From: Parasponia andersonii
Lineage: Eukaryota > Streptophyta > Magnoliopsida > Rosales > Cannabaceae
Length of the DNA: 64,000 nt
NCBI GenBank assembly: GCA_002914805.1
Contig: JXTB01000234.1
Coordinates: forward strand, 26,514 to 90,513
Direction: 5' to 3'
The position numbers and the translations under genes were made by a program. The notes under the pieces are model-generated. The model saw only the letters and a list, made by a program, of their open reading frames with translations. It was not told the DNA's origin and made no database searches. Below, in pieces: positions 52,864 to 63,480 of the stretch. The first letter of the stretch is position 1, and every line of letters starts with the position of its first letter.

Positions 52864-54360
52864 CCCAAACTCATATATTTGCTTGTCCTCAAGTAAATAA
52901 AAGAAGAAAAAGAAAAGTAAAACACATATCAAGTACAAAAGATATAAACGACAAAGTATGAGTTTCTTATTGAATCAAAAATCGTACAAATATATCCAAA
53001 ATCACAAAATGTTCCAAGTTTAAATAAAATACAAAAATTAAGAGTATCTAAAATTTTAACATCAAGCAATTGTTTTACCTCACTGAAGATCCTCTCCTGT
53101 AAGTATATACACAATCAATCTCACTCAACCAAAAGAACTTTGGATAGACTTATGTGCTTAGTAGGCTATAAATATCCTCTAGATCATGCAAATTGAAACT
53201 ACCATAATCCCATTTCTCTATACTAATATAGGTTATAGTTTCAATAAAGATCAAAAAAATTTTCAAGAATCATAACATATAGTCAGGATGACATAAAAAG
53301 GATATTTTTCAGCTCAAATCATCCTAGACGTGCATCACAACTCAAGGAATTTGCATGATACCCAAGAAAGAAGTTTACTTACTAATTTCCCATTACATTG
53401 CTCTCTTTTCTTCAATTATACCTATAACAAGATTATTTAAAAACACAAAACTAAACACAATCCTTGATTTACTTTTTTTTATTATTTTTATTTTTTGAAT
53501 TTGTTTTATTTTTTTATAACAAAAGGATTGTGATAAAAAGAAGAGAAATATAAACCTCAATCCCAAACACAAAATAAACATTGTCTCCAATATTGAAAAA
53601 AATATAAGATAATACATAATTTGCACTAATTCTCTCTTTTTATTTTCTTTTATTTATAATGCATCAATCCACCAATAATTCAATAAACATAACCCAACCT
53701 TATCTTTACACTTAATGAATCATGCAATAGTGCAACGTAATGAGAAATACACTTGTGAGGATGATGAAGAAAATATATCAAATAGGTCTAAGTGGGGTTA
53801 CTAAGGATAAAACTTTCGACGATTAGACTCAAAGGCTCAAACAATTCAAAGAAATATCTAAATCCTCTCTTTAATGATACTTAACCTAGAATTTTGTCCT
53901 TAAGTAATACTCAAATAGGTTCTAGAGTTCATGAGATATCAAAGCCTTATTAATGCATATAAGTGTCCTCTAAAGCTCAAAATAATCAAGCAGTCATGAT
54001 TCCTAGTGCTCAAATAAAAAGAATCAAGAGTGAACTTTAACTCATACGAATTAAGTACATAAATAATTTCAATAAATTGCATTTAAAAACATTTAAAGAA
54101 CGTTTAGTAACTAAATTCATTATTAATGATAAGTTATCTCATCTCAGTAAAACTCACAACTTATTCAAGCAAACAAAAGAAGAAAATGATTTGTCGAAAG
54201 TACACAACTTATAGAAAAAAAATCATGACAACCAACACATAATCTAAGCCATACCCAATAAATAGTTAATCAACAAGTATTTTCACCCCCAAACTAAAAA
54301 TTGACAATGTTCTCAAAATTTAAATATTCAATACAAGTACAAGGAAAAAGAACACGTACC
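52864..54360. other. Non-coding interior part of the TR-GAG-like element
   Basis: AT-rich, with 'tttgcttgtcctcaagtaa' just inside the 3' LTR and no recognisable coding sequence. The open frame 53393-53626 (minus) is low-complexity. Confidence 0.5.
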
Positions 54361-54779
54361 GGAGAGACAAGATATTCCCACCTCCTATTAAGGTTGGCAA
54401 AGGCGGTGTTCCGAGTAAGGTGGCTCTAACTTAAGTCGTGCAGGTCTCCTCTCTATAGTTTGCATATTTAGGCTTATTCATATACAAATTAGTAAAGCTC
54501 ATCAAATAGGGGTTTCCACCTATAGTATATGTCATACAACATGACAAATGGGATTTGGTTTTGAGCACCCTTAAGATAAGCGATATATGACGATAATTAG
54601 CATGTATACTCAACTTGATATGAGCCCCAACATATGTGAGTGATAGGCTTGAATGAATGGTGCTATGGTTGGTAAAGGATGTTTTGGCTACATAGGATCA
54701 TTATAGATGTGATTCTTAATGAACGATAATGACATGATGATCTGGATCTCAAAAGATGAAGATTAACTGGTATTGTCTT

Positions 54780-55410
54780 GTGATTTTTCCTCATTGATCC
54801 GCTCTTGATTCTCCTTCTTACTTAAGTTTTTATCGTCAAACAAATCTAAGGGCCTTCTGCTTGTGTTCGGCTCCTCAAAGTAACTTTCATTAATGTTTGT
54901 CACTTGTGCATATATTGTAGCCATCGTTCTTCTCATGGCTTCAAGTGAGTCATATAGAGACTCAATTTGTAAGTTAAAAACGGTCTCTCTTCTCTCCTAC
55001 TGCTCATAGCGAAGTCTTGACTTCCCCAAAATTGTGCAAAAGGATATTTAAGATTAGAAGAAGCTCCATTTGATGATATAAAATACCACACCATGGCGTC
55101 AAAATGTTAGAAATATCTCCTAAATTGAGGTGGCTTGGTGGATAATTCTAACTCTGATAGTTAACATTAAGCATGTTTTCTAACAACCTATATGCTTCAT
55201 TAATGGATAATTGCTAGATAAAGATGGTACCATTTGCTCATTCTACTTATATTCTTATTTCGAGCCAAAAGTTGTTGAGGAAATTTTGTATGTGATATTC
55301 TTGGGAGAAATTATGATTCGAGTACATCATGAGCAAATCTTTATATCTTCCCCATGCACAATAAAATGGCTCTGAGTCTCATTAAGTAAATTACGAGAGA
55401 ACTTGTTGAT
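54780..55410 (-). pseudogene. Decayed gypsy gag
   Basis: Minus-strand translation gives SEPFYCAWGRYKDLL, YHIQNFLNNFW and, after stops, INEAYRLLENML. These line up with the 'E.LYEAWERYKDLLRRCPHH', 'QI.TFYNGL' and 'KT.EEAYELLEEMA' motifs of Athila/Tat-type gag. Further along, NLQIESLYDSLEAMRRTMAT and YFEEPNTSRRPLDLFDD look like the gag C-terminal part. Many stops break the frame. The placement right after the primer site supports the call. Confidence 0.6.
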
Positions 55411-55529
55411 CTAATATCTCTAAGCACCTTGCAAAACAAATAATAAAAAATAAAACATTAAAATTGAAAATAAACGCCTAAATAATTATCAAGTTACTTA
55501 TTCTGAATATTAACAATAATCTAAAATGT

Positions 55530-55552
55530 CAATTCTCTGACAACGGAGCAAA
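55530..55552 (-). other. Primer binding site of the TR-GAG-like element
   Basis: On the minus strand 'tgctccgttgtcagagaatt' follows the LTR after a short T-run. It matches the tRNA-Asp-complementary pattern TGGCGCCGTTGCCGGGGA with several transitions. It sets the element's orientation. Confidence 0.65.
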
Positions 55553-55557
55553 AAACT

Positions 55558-56976
55558 TGTTACACTAAATATATATAGCTAAAATAACTGTAAGTATACG
55601 AGTCATAAACAAGTAATAAAGTGATAAGTATAGAGTTATCGATCCCATGAGGAATTAGGTATTAAATCATTGTTAATTACCGGAATTTTCGTGACTTAAT
55701 TTTATCTAGGTTATTAAACTAAATATGTTAATAATTAAATAAAAATAAATTTAAATATAAATACAAAAATAAAACATGGAAGCTCTATGTACAAATGTAC
55801 TAGAGGATTGAATTCACTATGCTCAAATCAATTATTTCAAGTGTATAAACTAAGAATCCGATGGTATTTTCCATTCCCTCTTTCAAGTACCAAGTAAAAT
55901 CATTCCTAAATCTCAGTTCCAATATCTCTATTCCGAACCTAGAAATTAAAAATTCATTAGTTCAATGGCTCTTTGATCATAGATTCAAAGGAATTATAAT
56001 TTCTCTCAAACTCTACAAAATCCTAAGTTCTATTATCCTATAGTGATATCTAAAATTCCCTCTCTCGAGTGCCGAATTCTAGAAATCAATTCATCTAACT
56101 TGTGACCAACTAGTTGAGAAGCATTAAGCAATGAATAACATAAATAAATTTAAGAATAACATGATCAAGAAAGATATTGGAAATCAAGATATAGAATCAA
56201 AATATAAGCTACATCTTTCCCTAAGTATATAACAATTAATTCAAAATAGGAGAATCCAATACTAATCTCAACAAGAATTTCATATATCCAAATATGTTTA
56301 ATAATTAAGCATAATACAAAATTTAAATGAGACTAGGGTGAGAAAGAGGAAGAGAAAACTCTTTTTGTAGAAGTAGAATTTTAAGCTTTTAATTCTTCAA
56401 ACAACTCTCTCAAGCTTCTTCTCTAAATTTCAGCTCTGAGCTCCTCCTTCTTTAGGATTTTTGAGCTCTTTTTATTGTATTTTCTCTCTAATTCTCTATC
56501 TTTATTGTAGAGACTTAAGGGTGTATTTAAAGAGTTCCAAAACAATCTAAACTGAGTAGAATATTAACCTTTTAATTGGATAGCATTAAAGGCTAAGATT
56601 AGACTTAATCATTAAAAATATGTCATAGAATTTCCTAGCAAGGGTCAAGGCTTTCATGGCTCTGGAAAACTTTCTTCCAGAGAGTGCTATTGTACTCTTT
56701 GGCCAAAGCCATGGTTCTCCTGGTCTTGAAAAATCAACACAATATTGTTCTTTCTAGGAGCATTGTTTTACTATTTTAGCACGGTTTCAACTATAATCCT
56801 AAAAGGTTGAAATAGTTATGTTTGACACTAATTCATCTTAACTCTTATTTATTCACAAGAACTACAAAATCATATAAAAAATACATCAAAGTAATAAAGA
56901 TGGTTAAAGACTTACAATTGTTTGAGTTAAATGATACTTGATTTGCGAATGAATTATTATATAGATAAATATATCA
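55558..56976 (-). repeat. 5' LTR of the TR-GAG-like element
   Basis: About 1.42 kb, plus-strand reading TGTTACACTAAAT...ATATCA. On the minus strand it is the upstream LTR. It aligns with 51381-52863 with many substitutions and small indels, an old insertion. Confidence 0.78.
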
Positions 56977-57449
56977 TCGCTATTACGCTAAGTGCAAGGC
57001 CAACTCAACATTATTTGAGCCTAAACAAAGTCCTTTAAAGGGGCCTAGTCTTAAACTTCTAGGAAAAACGAAACTTTCAAGAGCTCACTTTGGAATTCAA
57101 TCAAGCTTTTAATTCTCTTTTTTTTTTTTTAGAGTTTGTCGTGTGTGTATATATATATATATATATACCCCAATGCATTTTTTCTAACAAATATATTTGT
57201 TGTTAATTTAAGTATATATGAAAACTAAATCAACCCAACACAACACAATAATAACAAAAAATAAAATAGCTACTGTAAAAATAAAAAAGCAATTATTAAC
57301 AATCAAATAAGAAATGAGTGAGGAAGATATAACCTGAACTTTTTTTGTGGCCAAGTGATCTATAACATTTCTTTCAATCAAAGTCTTTCAACGGCTCTTT
57401 TTGTTTTATTCTTTATTTTTCAATCTTTTTTTCAACTTATTTTCTCTTA

Positions 57450-57508
<59 letters not shown>

Positions 57509-58029
57509 TCTTTTTCCCAAACTTATTGAAAATATCTTAAAGAAAATAGTGGTGTGTAGTTTAAAGAAGAGGCCTTGAGAAAGATTTTTTTTTTTCTAGA
57601 AAGAGAAGATCGAATTGAAGAAGAAAAAGAAAAGACGTGTAATTTTTTTTAATAGAAGGTTTGTTTATGGAAACGAAAAAAAAAATTACGTTTATAGTTC
57701 CACAAAAAGGGAACAAATTAGTTTTCCATATGTTAAAACTTAAAATAGTAAATTTCTAATTAAGGAGCATTTGATTTTAAATTTATAATTAAGAAAATTT
57801 GATTTTTAAATAATAGTAGTAGCCAAAATATCGGCTTATTATTAATAATAATATACTCGAACTCCAAAATAAGAAAGAAAATTATTGTAACATATTTCTT
57901 TAAGTCTATCAAAATGTATAATACCAATCAACAACCGAATGTTGGTAACATTTTTCTTTATTGAAAATTGAAAAACATAAAAATAAAAAAAATAGTATAT
58001 AATCATTTAAAAAGAGAGAGGGAAAAAAA
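56977..58029. other. AT-rich spacer with TA microsatellites
   Basis: No gene could be supported. TA runs occur at about 57139-57167 and 57452-57504. The open frame 57355-57540 is created by the second run and is not a gene. Confidence 0.6.
57452..57504. repeat. (TA)n microsatellite
   Basis: 53 bp of uninterrupted TA. Confidence 0.95.
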
Positions 58030-58520
58030 CAACCAAAATTATTGTCACATTCTTGTAGTGACTAGATTAGTGACATTTTACCAAATATGTCATTAATATG
58101 GTTTAGTAATATTTTTGAAATGTCACTAAAACTCTTTTCTATTCTTTATTTTTCACATTAGGAGTACCCTCTTTTATTAAGCAAATTAGTCTAATGACAT
58201 TTAGAAGTGCCACTAAAATAATTTAGTAGCATTTTATAAATGCTACAAAAAATGATGATATAGTGACATTTGTATTTTCAATAATTTTTTTTTTTTGTAA
58301 TAAAAAAGGGACGGATGAGATTTTGGCAATGGACCACTTCCAAGAGTCACCTATATTGGTTGAGTTTCCAAAAGCGATGCGAGGGTTTGAAACTTTTACA
58401 TCACGCTTCTTAAGTAAGAGAGAATCTTAAGATAAAAAGTCTATATCTTCAGTAATTGCTATTAATGTTACTAACTATATAAAATATCACTAAAACTATT
58501 GAATTGTAATATTTTCAAAT
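58030..58520. repeat. Possible CACTA-type subterminal repeats
   Basis: The short motif 'agtgacattt/tgtcacta' recurs in both orientations (about 58050-58290 and 58478-58525), with 'ttcttgtagtg' at 58047-58057, the reverse complement of the CACTACAAGAA end of En/Spm elements. Such clustered, bidirectional motifs are usual near CACTA ends. No matching opposite end or transposase was found. Confidence 0.3.
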
Positions 58521-59690
58521 GTCACATCAAGATTTTTGTCTCTTAGGAAAGAAAATGGCATGACAACACCAAATTCTAATCCTCCCAAATTGGAATTGGA
58601 GAAAAAATATAATACAAGATAAAGACTACTTAAACATTTTGTTACCTTAAAAAAAAAAGGAGAGAAGATATAATAAAAGATAAAGACTACTTGAACACTT
58701 TGTTCCTTAAAAATAAAAAAAAAAACCCTCAATTTTGAGCTTTACGTGGTAACCCTATCAGTTGGTTTTTGCTGGGATCCTGTTTGTTAGTTGTACAATT
58801 CTGTATCTTTATATTTATCCCTCCGCAAATGTATATATTTTGAATAAATTTAAGTAGAAATAAAATGTTCTTAATTCGAATTCTAAGTACAGTGAGTAAT
58901 TCTTTGGTCAATGTACCAAATATAGATATAGATTTTAAATATGAAGATATAATTTTACATAAACTAATAGATACTACTAAAACCATAGAAAATTCATAAC
59001 TCAGGAACTTTTGCAATTAAACCCTTTAAAAATTATAGTGTACGAATAAAATAGTAATTTTGAACCAAACCAATTTGCTTTCATCCCTGATTACTAAACA
59101 ATTTGATTCCTTCACTTTTTTTCGGCCCTACTCTTCCCATTCCTGCGTTCTTCACTCTAACAGATCTGTACTGGTCAAACGGTTGTTGTCTTTACAAGAC
59201 AAGGTTAAGAGCTGTCCTATGTCAATTGAAGCACCATGTAGAAGTAAAACTACATGAAATTTTTGGTGTTTTTCGTTGTCAAAAACTTTTTTTGGTACTT
59301 GCTTGAACTCCACCTCTTTTTAACTTTTATCTTTTGAGAAGTCATGACTCGTAGTTGTTCCAAGTGTGTGGATGTCAGAGAATCAGAAAAGATAGGGGAA
59401 AAGTTTAATCTCAATAAATGACTTGGCAGAACAGGCGATAAATTAGAGTCAGACTAACTTTAAATTATTAGTTTGAAAAACGGCCAACACACAAAGCTGC
59501 GAATGAGAACCATAAGAGGAAAACTTTTAAATTAAAGGAGGCATATTAGGAGATTGAATTAATTTCAATGCTTTAGCCCTGTTACCGTACCAAAATGAAG
59601 GCAAGCAAATTCATAACAACAGATCTATGTTTTTTCATAAAATAATAATAATAATAATAATAATACTTAAACATAAGAGCAAAGCACGCC
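58521..59690. other. Intergenic spacer downstream of the MYB gene
   Basis: No gene could be supported. The overlapping open frames at 59060-59306 (+) have no family match. A partial local duplication ('aggagagaagatataat' block near 58660 resembling 58610) and an (aat)n run at 59641-59664 are present. Confidence 0.5.
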
Positions 59691-60276
59691 TTAGGAATAG
59701 AGATTATATGCTTTGAGCTCTCTTCTTCTACTAGCAAACACTTCTCCATGTCTCATTAGCCAAAACCTCTCTATTTCTTCTGCTTTCCGACCCGGAACCC
59801 GTCCAGCTATAAGAGCCCATCTGAGTGCATAAAGTAATTTTAAAATTTTAATTATCACGAGCAATATATAAGTTTTTAATTAAGCTACCTATACTAATTC
59901 CACTTAATTTGTATTAATCAAATAAATAGATGTGGACTTGTAATAAGTCTTGTTTTATAGTAGCCCACGCGACAAAGCTGGATTCCTAACTATTTTACCA
60001 ATATGGTATAGTATAATGCTGCGAATATTTTTTTAAGCAAACAAATTTTCTATAGTATTATCAAGTTATCAACCAAAAAAAAAAAATCTATAGAAAGCCA
60101 AGCAAAACTATACATCTTTATTACCCCTCAAATTAATGGAATATTATCATAAAGAAGTATTGTTCTGTTGTTTATAAAATATAACTACGAGTTCATAGAA
60201 TAAGAGAAAAAGAAATAAAGATTGAAAATCCAGAAACCGTCTAGCCGCTATACATACAAGGGAAGCTCCATGCGTG

Positions 60277-60316
<40 letters not shown>

Positions 60317-60976
60317 CTGTTAGACGCTAGTATTCAAATGCGGTTACTTATATATCTAGAGTTATCCATGACTGTATATATGTTTGAATTTGGTAGAAAG
60401 GGGAAAAAAAAAATCAACTTCTATTTCAAAGAAATTTTGGTATAATTTTATGGATATGATTTAAATTTACCTGTCTCCAACGAGCTTGTACATTCTAAAG
60501 ATGAGATCTTCTTCTTGTTCAGACATGTTTATGAACTCCCACTCAAGGCTGCTCACTTCTGCAAAACGTTTCCATGTAAGAGAAACATATATTAACTAAC
60601 CATAAATATTTAGTTTTTTATTTATGAGAGGAAACAATATTAATATTGGTACAAGAAAAAAAAAAATCAGACTAGAGCTACCTAGTGAAATGATCACTTC
60701 TCTAACTATAAGAGATTTTTAAAAAAAAAACAACAACAACAGATTAGATATTCCAAAAATATATAGGCCTCATATATATATATAGAGGAATAATAAATAA
60801 AAGTTAATGAAACTCATTTAAGATATGACCAAAAGGATTAAATCTTTGGAAAAAAAAAAAAGGAGGACAATAGAGAAGATAAACAACCCAGAAGATGATT
60901 TAAGGTAACGAAGACACTTGCCTTCAGAGCAGCGGCTGATAGTAGTCTTAGCTTTCTTTCTTTGGTGTTTGTCCAT
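59691..60976 (-). CDS. Single-repeat R3-MYB transcription factor, TRIPTYCHON/ETC1/CPC type
   Basis: Model, minus strand: exon 1 60976-60922, exon 2 60558-60471, exon 3 59820-59691; 273 bp, 90 residues, stop TAA. The protein opens MDKHQRKKAKTTISRC and has a single R3 MYB repeat with EEVSSLEWEFINMSEQ and GRVPGRKAEEIERFWLM. The bHLH-binding signature [DE]Lx2[RK]x3Lx6Lx3R is complete in DLIFRMYKLVGDRWALIAGR. There is no activation domain. Relatives in this family are small mobile nuclear repressors that compete with R2R3-MYBs for bHLH partners and control trichome and root-hair patterning; that role is inferred. Exon-intron positions match the family (two introns, 363 and 650 bp). Intron 1 has a GC donor (AAG|GCAAGT); intron 2 is GT-AG and contains a TA repeat. 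No damage is seen. The 'RRRE' tail after the repeat favours TRY over CPC. Confidence 0.92.
60278..60315. repeat. TA-rich microsatellite in MYB intron 2
   Basis: An imperfect then perfect TA run inside the 650-bp second intron. Confidence 0.85.
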
Positions 60977-61209
60977 ATAGCTTAATTACCAGAAGTACTA
61001 GTTCTAAACATGTTGAAGAATATACACCAAAACCATAAATTATATATGTGTATATATGATCAAAGGCAATTGGAAGAGAAAACTCGCAAAGTAGATAATG
61101 ATTAGTTAATTTGTTTTGAGTAAAAGAAAACTATGGAGAATTTGGATCAAATAATTTGGGAAAAAAGAAGGTTGCCTCGGAAAATGCAACGGATAAATAT
61201 GGAGATGAG

Positions 61210-61228
61210 GAGATCTATATATAGATCT
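61210..61228 (-). promoter_or_regulatory. Putative TATA region of the R3-MYB gene
   Basis: The perfect palindrome AGATCTATATATAGATCT includes CTATATATAG, the strongest TATA-like site upstream of the MYB ATG (about 240 bp away). A MYB-type core (CCGTTG on the minus strand, about 61186) lies just downstream of it. Family members are often activated by R2R3-MYBs, so this fits, but both roles are inferred from sequence alone. Confidence 0.45.
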
Positions 61229-61381
61229 GATTCACCACATATATTTAATATTCATTGTCAGAAGACAACGCAAAGAAACAGCAGGTCCTAACAAAACCAC
61301 GATGATACTTATTAAGACCACCTGAAAGGACAATAATACCCTTCACTAAATCTTCTTTACAGCGTACTGTTTACAGCGTAC

Positions 61382-61670
61382 TGTTACGTCCCGCTCATTT
61401 GGTTCCCAAAAATTCAAATGTTATTGCTTATGATTCTAAGATCCTCTATATATACTGCTCACTCAAAAAGATTGAGAAAATCTCATTTGTGAAAATTCTA
61501 AGTATTCTAAGAGTAATACAAAACTTTCATTCATTTAAACTCTATCATATTTACCACTTTGTCTCAAAAGCTACTATAAGTTCATTTCTTGAGTGTTGGT
61601 ACGCTGACTTAGTGCGAAGAACTGTACTAAGTGTCGTACGATTGTCTAATTTAAGGCTAGAGTCGTAACA
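61382..61670 (+). repeat. 5' LTR of the chromovirus
   Basis: The ends are a short inverted repeat, TGTTACG and CGTAACA. A TATA-like 'ctctatatatactgctcact' lies at about 61443. Only one LTR is inside the window, so the limits rest on the end motifs and the primer site. The bases before it (CGTAC, 61377-61381) should recur after the missing 3' LTR. Confidence 0.75.
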
Positions 61671-61673
61671 GTG

Positions 61674-61685
61674 TGGTATCAGAGC
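61674..61685 (+). other. Primer binding site of the chromovirus
   Basis: TGGTATCAGAGC, an exact match to the tRNA-iMet-complementary site, three bases after the LTR. Confidence 0.93.
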
Positions 61686-61724
61686 TTTGGTTACTCGTTG
61701 TATCTTAGTGGTTCCATTGTCTAA

Positions 61725-62907
61725 ATGAAGACCATGGTTGCAACTCCTGACCCCGTCGAAGTTGGTGCTTCTGAACGTGGGCGTGATGAAAGGAAGAAAG
61801 GTGCTACCCGCGGCTAGTCAAGGGATGTGGTGACTAGCTTGGAGGCTAGAGTGTCCCGACTAGAGTCCAACTTGGGCACATTAGGCGAGCGTATAGACAT
61901 CTAGATGGCCATTGCGATGGCTTGGAGACCGAGGATACGGAGATCCACAGTAGCATCAAAGATGTGCTTGGTGGGCTAGAGACCGACTTAAGGTGCAAGA
62001 TTAAGTCCCTTCATTCGGAGATTGCTAAGGTACGAGATCTCTTCCTAAGAGAACTCAGTAATGTTTTACTTAGAGTAGATGAGATGGGTGGTGATCTTGC
62101 TTTGTGCAAGCGAGCGGTGGCCACAGGGGTGACCACCATAACAACCACTGAGGCAAGGAAGGTTGAGGTACCTAAACTAAAGACCTTCAATGGTACTCGC
62201 AATACTAGGGAAGTTGAGAACTTCCTATGGGGACTCAAACAATACTTTGAGGCCACCGGTGAGACGATGCCGGTAAAATTCGAAATGCTACCTTGTATCT
62301 AACCGATACCGCCATGCTATGGTGGAGGTGGAGATATGGGGAGATGCAACGAGGGGTGTGTACTATAGCCACCTTTAATGACTTCAAAAGAGAGTTAAAA
62401 AGGCAATTCTTCCCCTAGAATGCCGAAGAGAAGGTGATAGGCCGTCTTCGCTGCCTCAAACAATCTAGTAGTATTAGAGACTATGTGAAAGAGTTTACCA
62501 TACTCTTGCTCGAAGTCCCTGACACTTAAGATAAAGACGCCATATTCTTGTTCATGGATGGTCTTCAGAACTAGGCTAAGTTAGAGCTCAAGCACCGTGG
62601 CGTCCAAGACTTGGCTAATGCTATTGTAGTAGCCGAGAGCCTTGTTGATTACTCTACCAACAAGGACCCTTCTAAAGCTAAAGACAAGAATGGTGGTGGA
62701 GCAAAGAGTAGGGGAGAGCAAACAAAAGGAGAAAAATGGAACAAAGATAGTTCCTCCTACAGGCACAAAGACAAGGGCAAAGAGAAGGAAGACCGTGACT
62801 TCTCCAAGCCAAGAGTCAAGTGCTTTATTTGCGATAGGCCACATTGGGCATGCGAGTATCCTAAGAAAAATGTTCTCAATGCCTTAATTAGCTCCGAGCC
62901 AAGCTAA
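61725..62907 (+). pseudogene. Chromovirus gag
   Basis: It starts at ATG 61725 (MKTMVATPDPVEVGASERGR), meets TAG at 61815 and shifts frame near 61915. It continues in 61922-62302 (KVEVPKLKTFNGTRNTREVE, FLWGLKQYFEATGETMPVKF), shifts again near 62290 and proceeds (TDTAMLWWRWRYGEM, FNDFKRELKRQFFP). The knuckle CFICDRPHWACEYP (about 62820-62862) has the last Cys replaced by Tyr. A Lys-rich linker precedes it. The 'F.G.....E..FL..L..YF' and 'W......F..F...L..QF.P' features are those of Retrotrans_gag. Confidence 0.88.
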
Positions 62908-63480
62908 GAAGGAGGTGATAGAGAGGACGGTGGTGCACATGTTGGTTCCTTACAACTCCTGAATGCCTTGCGGTCAGCCCCTAAGTCACAAGCTAAGGGC
63001 CTACTTTTCGTAGATGCAACAATCAATGGCAAAGCCACTAAGGCCTTGGTTGACACCAGTGCATCCCACAACTTCGTCTCTGTTGAGGAAGCTAGGTGGT
63101 TGGGCTTGATAGTATTAAATGGAGGGGGCTCGCTCAAGGTAGTGAACTAAGCAGCACGCCCCATCCATGGGGTTGCTCATGATGTTAAGGCTAGCCTAGG
63201 TACATGGGCTGGCTAAGTCAACTTATCAGTAGTGCCAATGGATGATTTCACGGTAGTGCTTGGTTTGGAATTCCTTGATGCAGTGCAGGCATTCCCTGTT
63301 CCTTTTGCCAACTCTATGTGCATCACGGATGGTAAAAAGGCTTGTGTGGTATCAACGGAGCGGTCCACAAAAGCGGGAAGCAAAGTACTCTCTGCACTTC
63401 AATTTAAGGAGTTGAGAAGAGAGGAGGATAGTTACTTGGCCATCCTAAAGGAGCACGATGATGTAGAGTTGGAACCTCAA
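62908..63480 (+). pseudogene. Chromovirus aspartic protease
   Basis: In the same frame as the end of gag after a TAA. FVDATINGKATKALVDTSASHNFVS holds the active site: DTGAS reads DTSAS, a Gly-to-Ser change explained by one G-to-A. '[21 protein letters not shown]' is the usual 'D..VILG..FL' end of the domain. Stops lie at 63148 and 63213. Confidence 0.87.

Larger units (their letters stand above)
51381..56976 (-). mobile_element. Non-autonomous gypsy-type LTR element with gag only (TR-GAG-like)
   Basis: Two direct repeats of about 1.45 kb (51381-52863 and 55558-56976) enclose 2.7 kb. On the minus strand the right LTR ends ...GTAACA and is followed by a tRNA-Asp-type primer site. A decayed gag lies directly after it (54780-55410). 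No protease, RT or integrase is seen; the remaining interior is AT-rich. LTR elements with gag alone are described as TR-GAG and rely on partners for the enzymes. No clean target duplication is seen; the left LTR abuts the hAT-like element. Confidence 0.72.

Noticed and set aside
57355-57540. Plus ORF with a YIYIYI run
   Set aside because: It is generated by the TA microsatellite.
59060-59306. Two overlapping plus ORFs downstream of the MYB gene
   Set aside because: They are short, overlapping in two frames and without motifs; more likely chance frames or UTR-like sequence.
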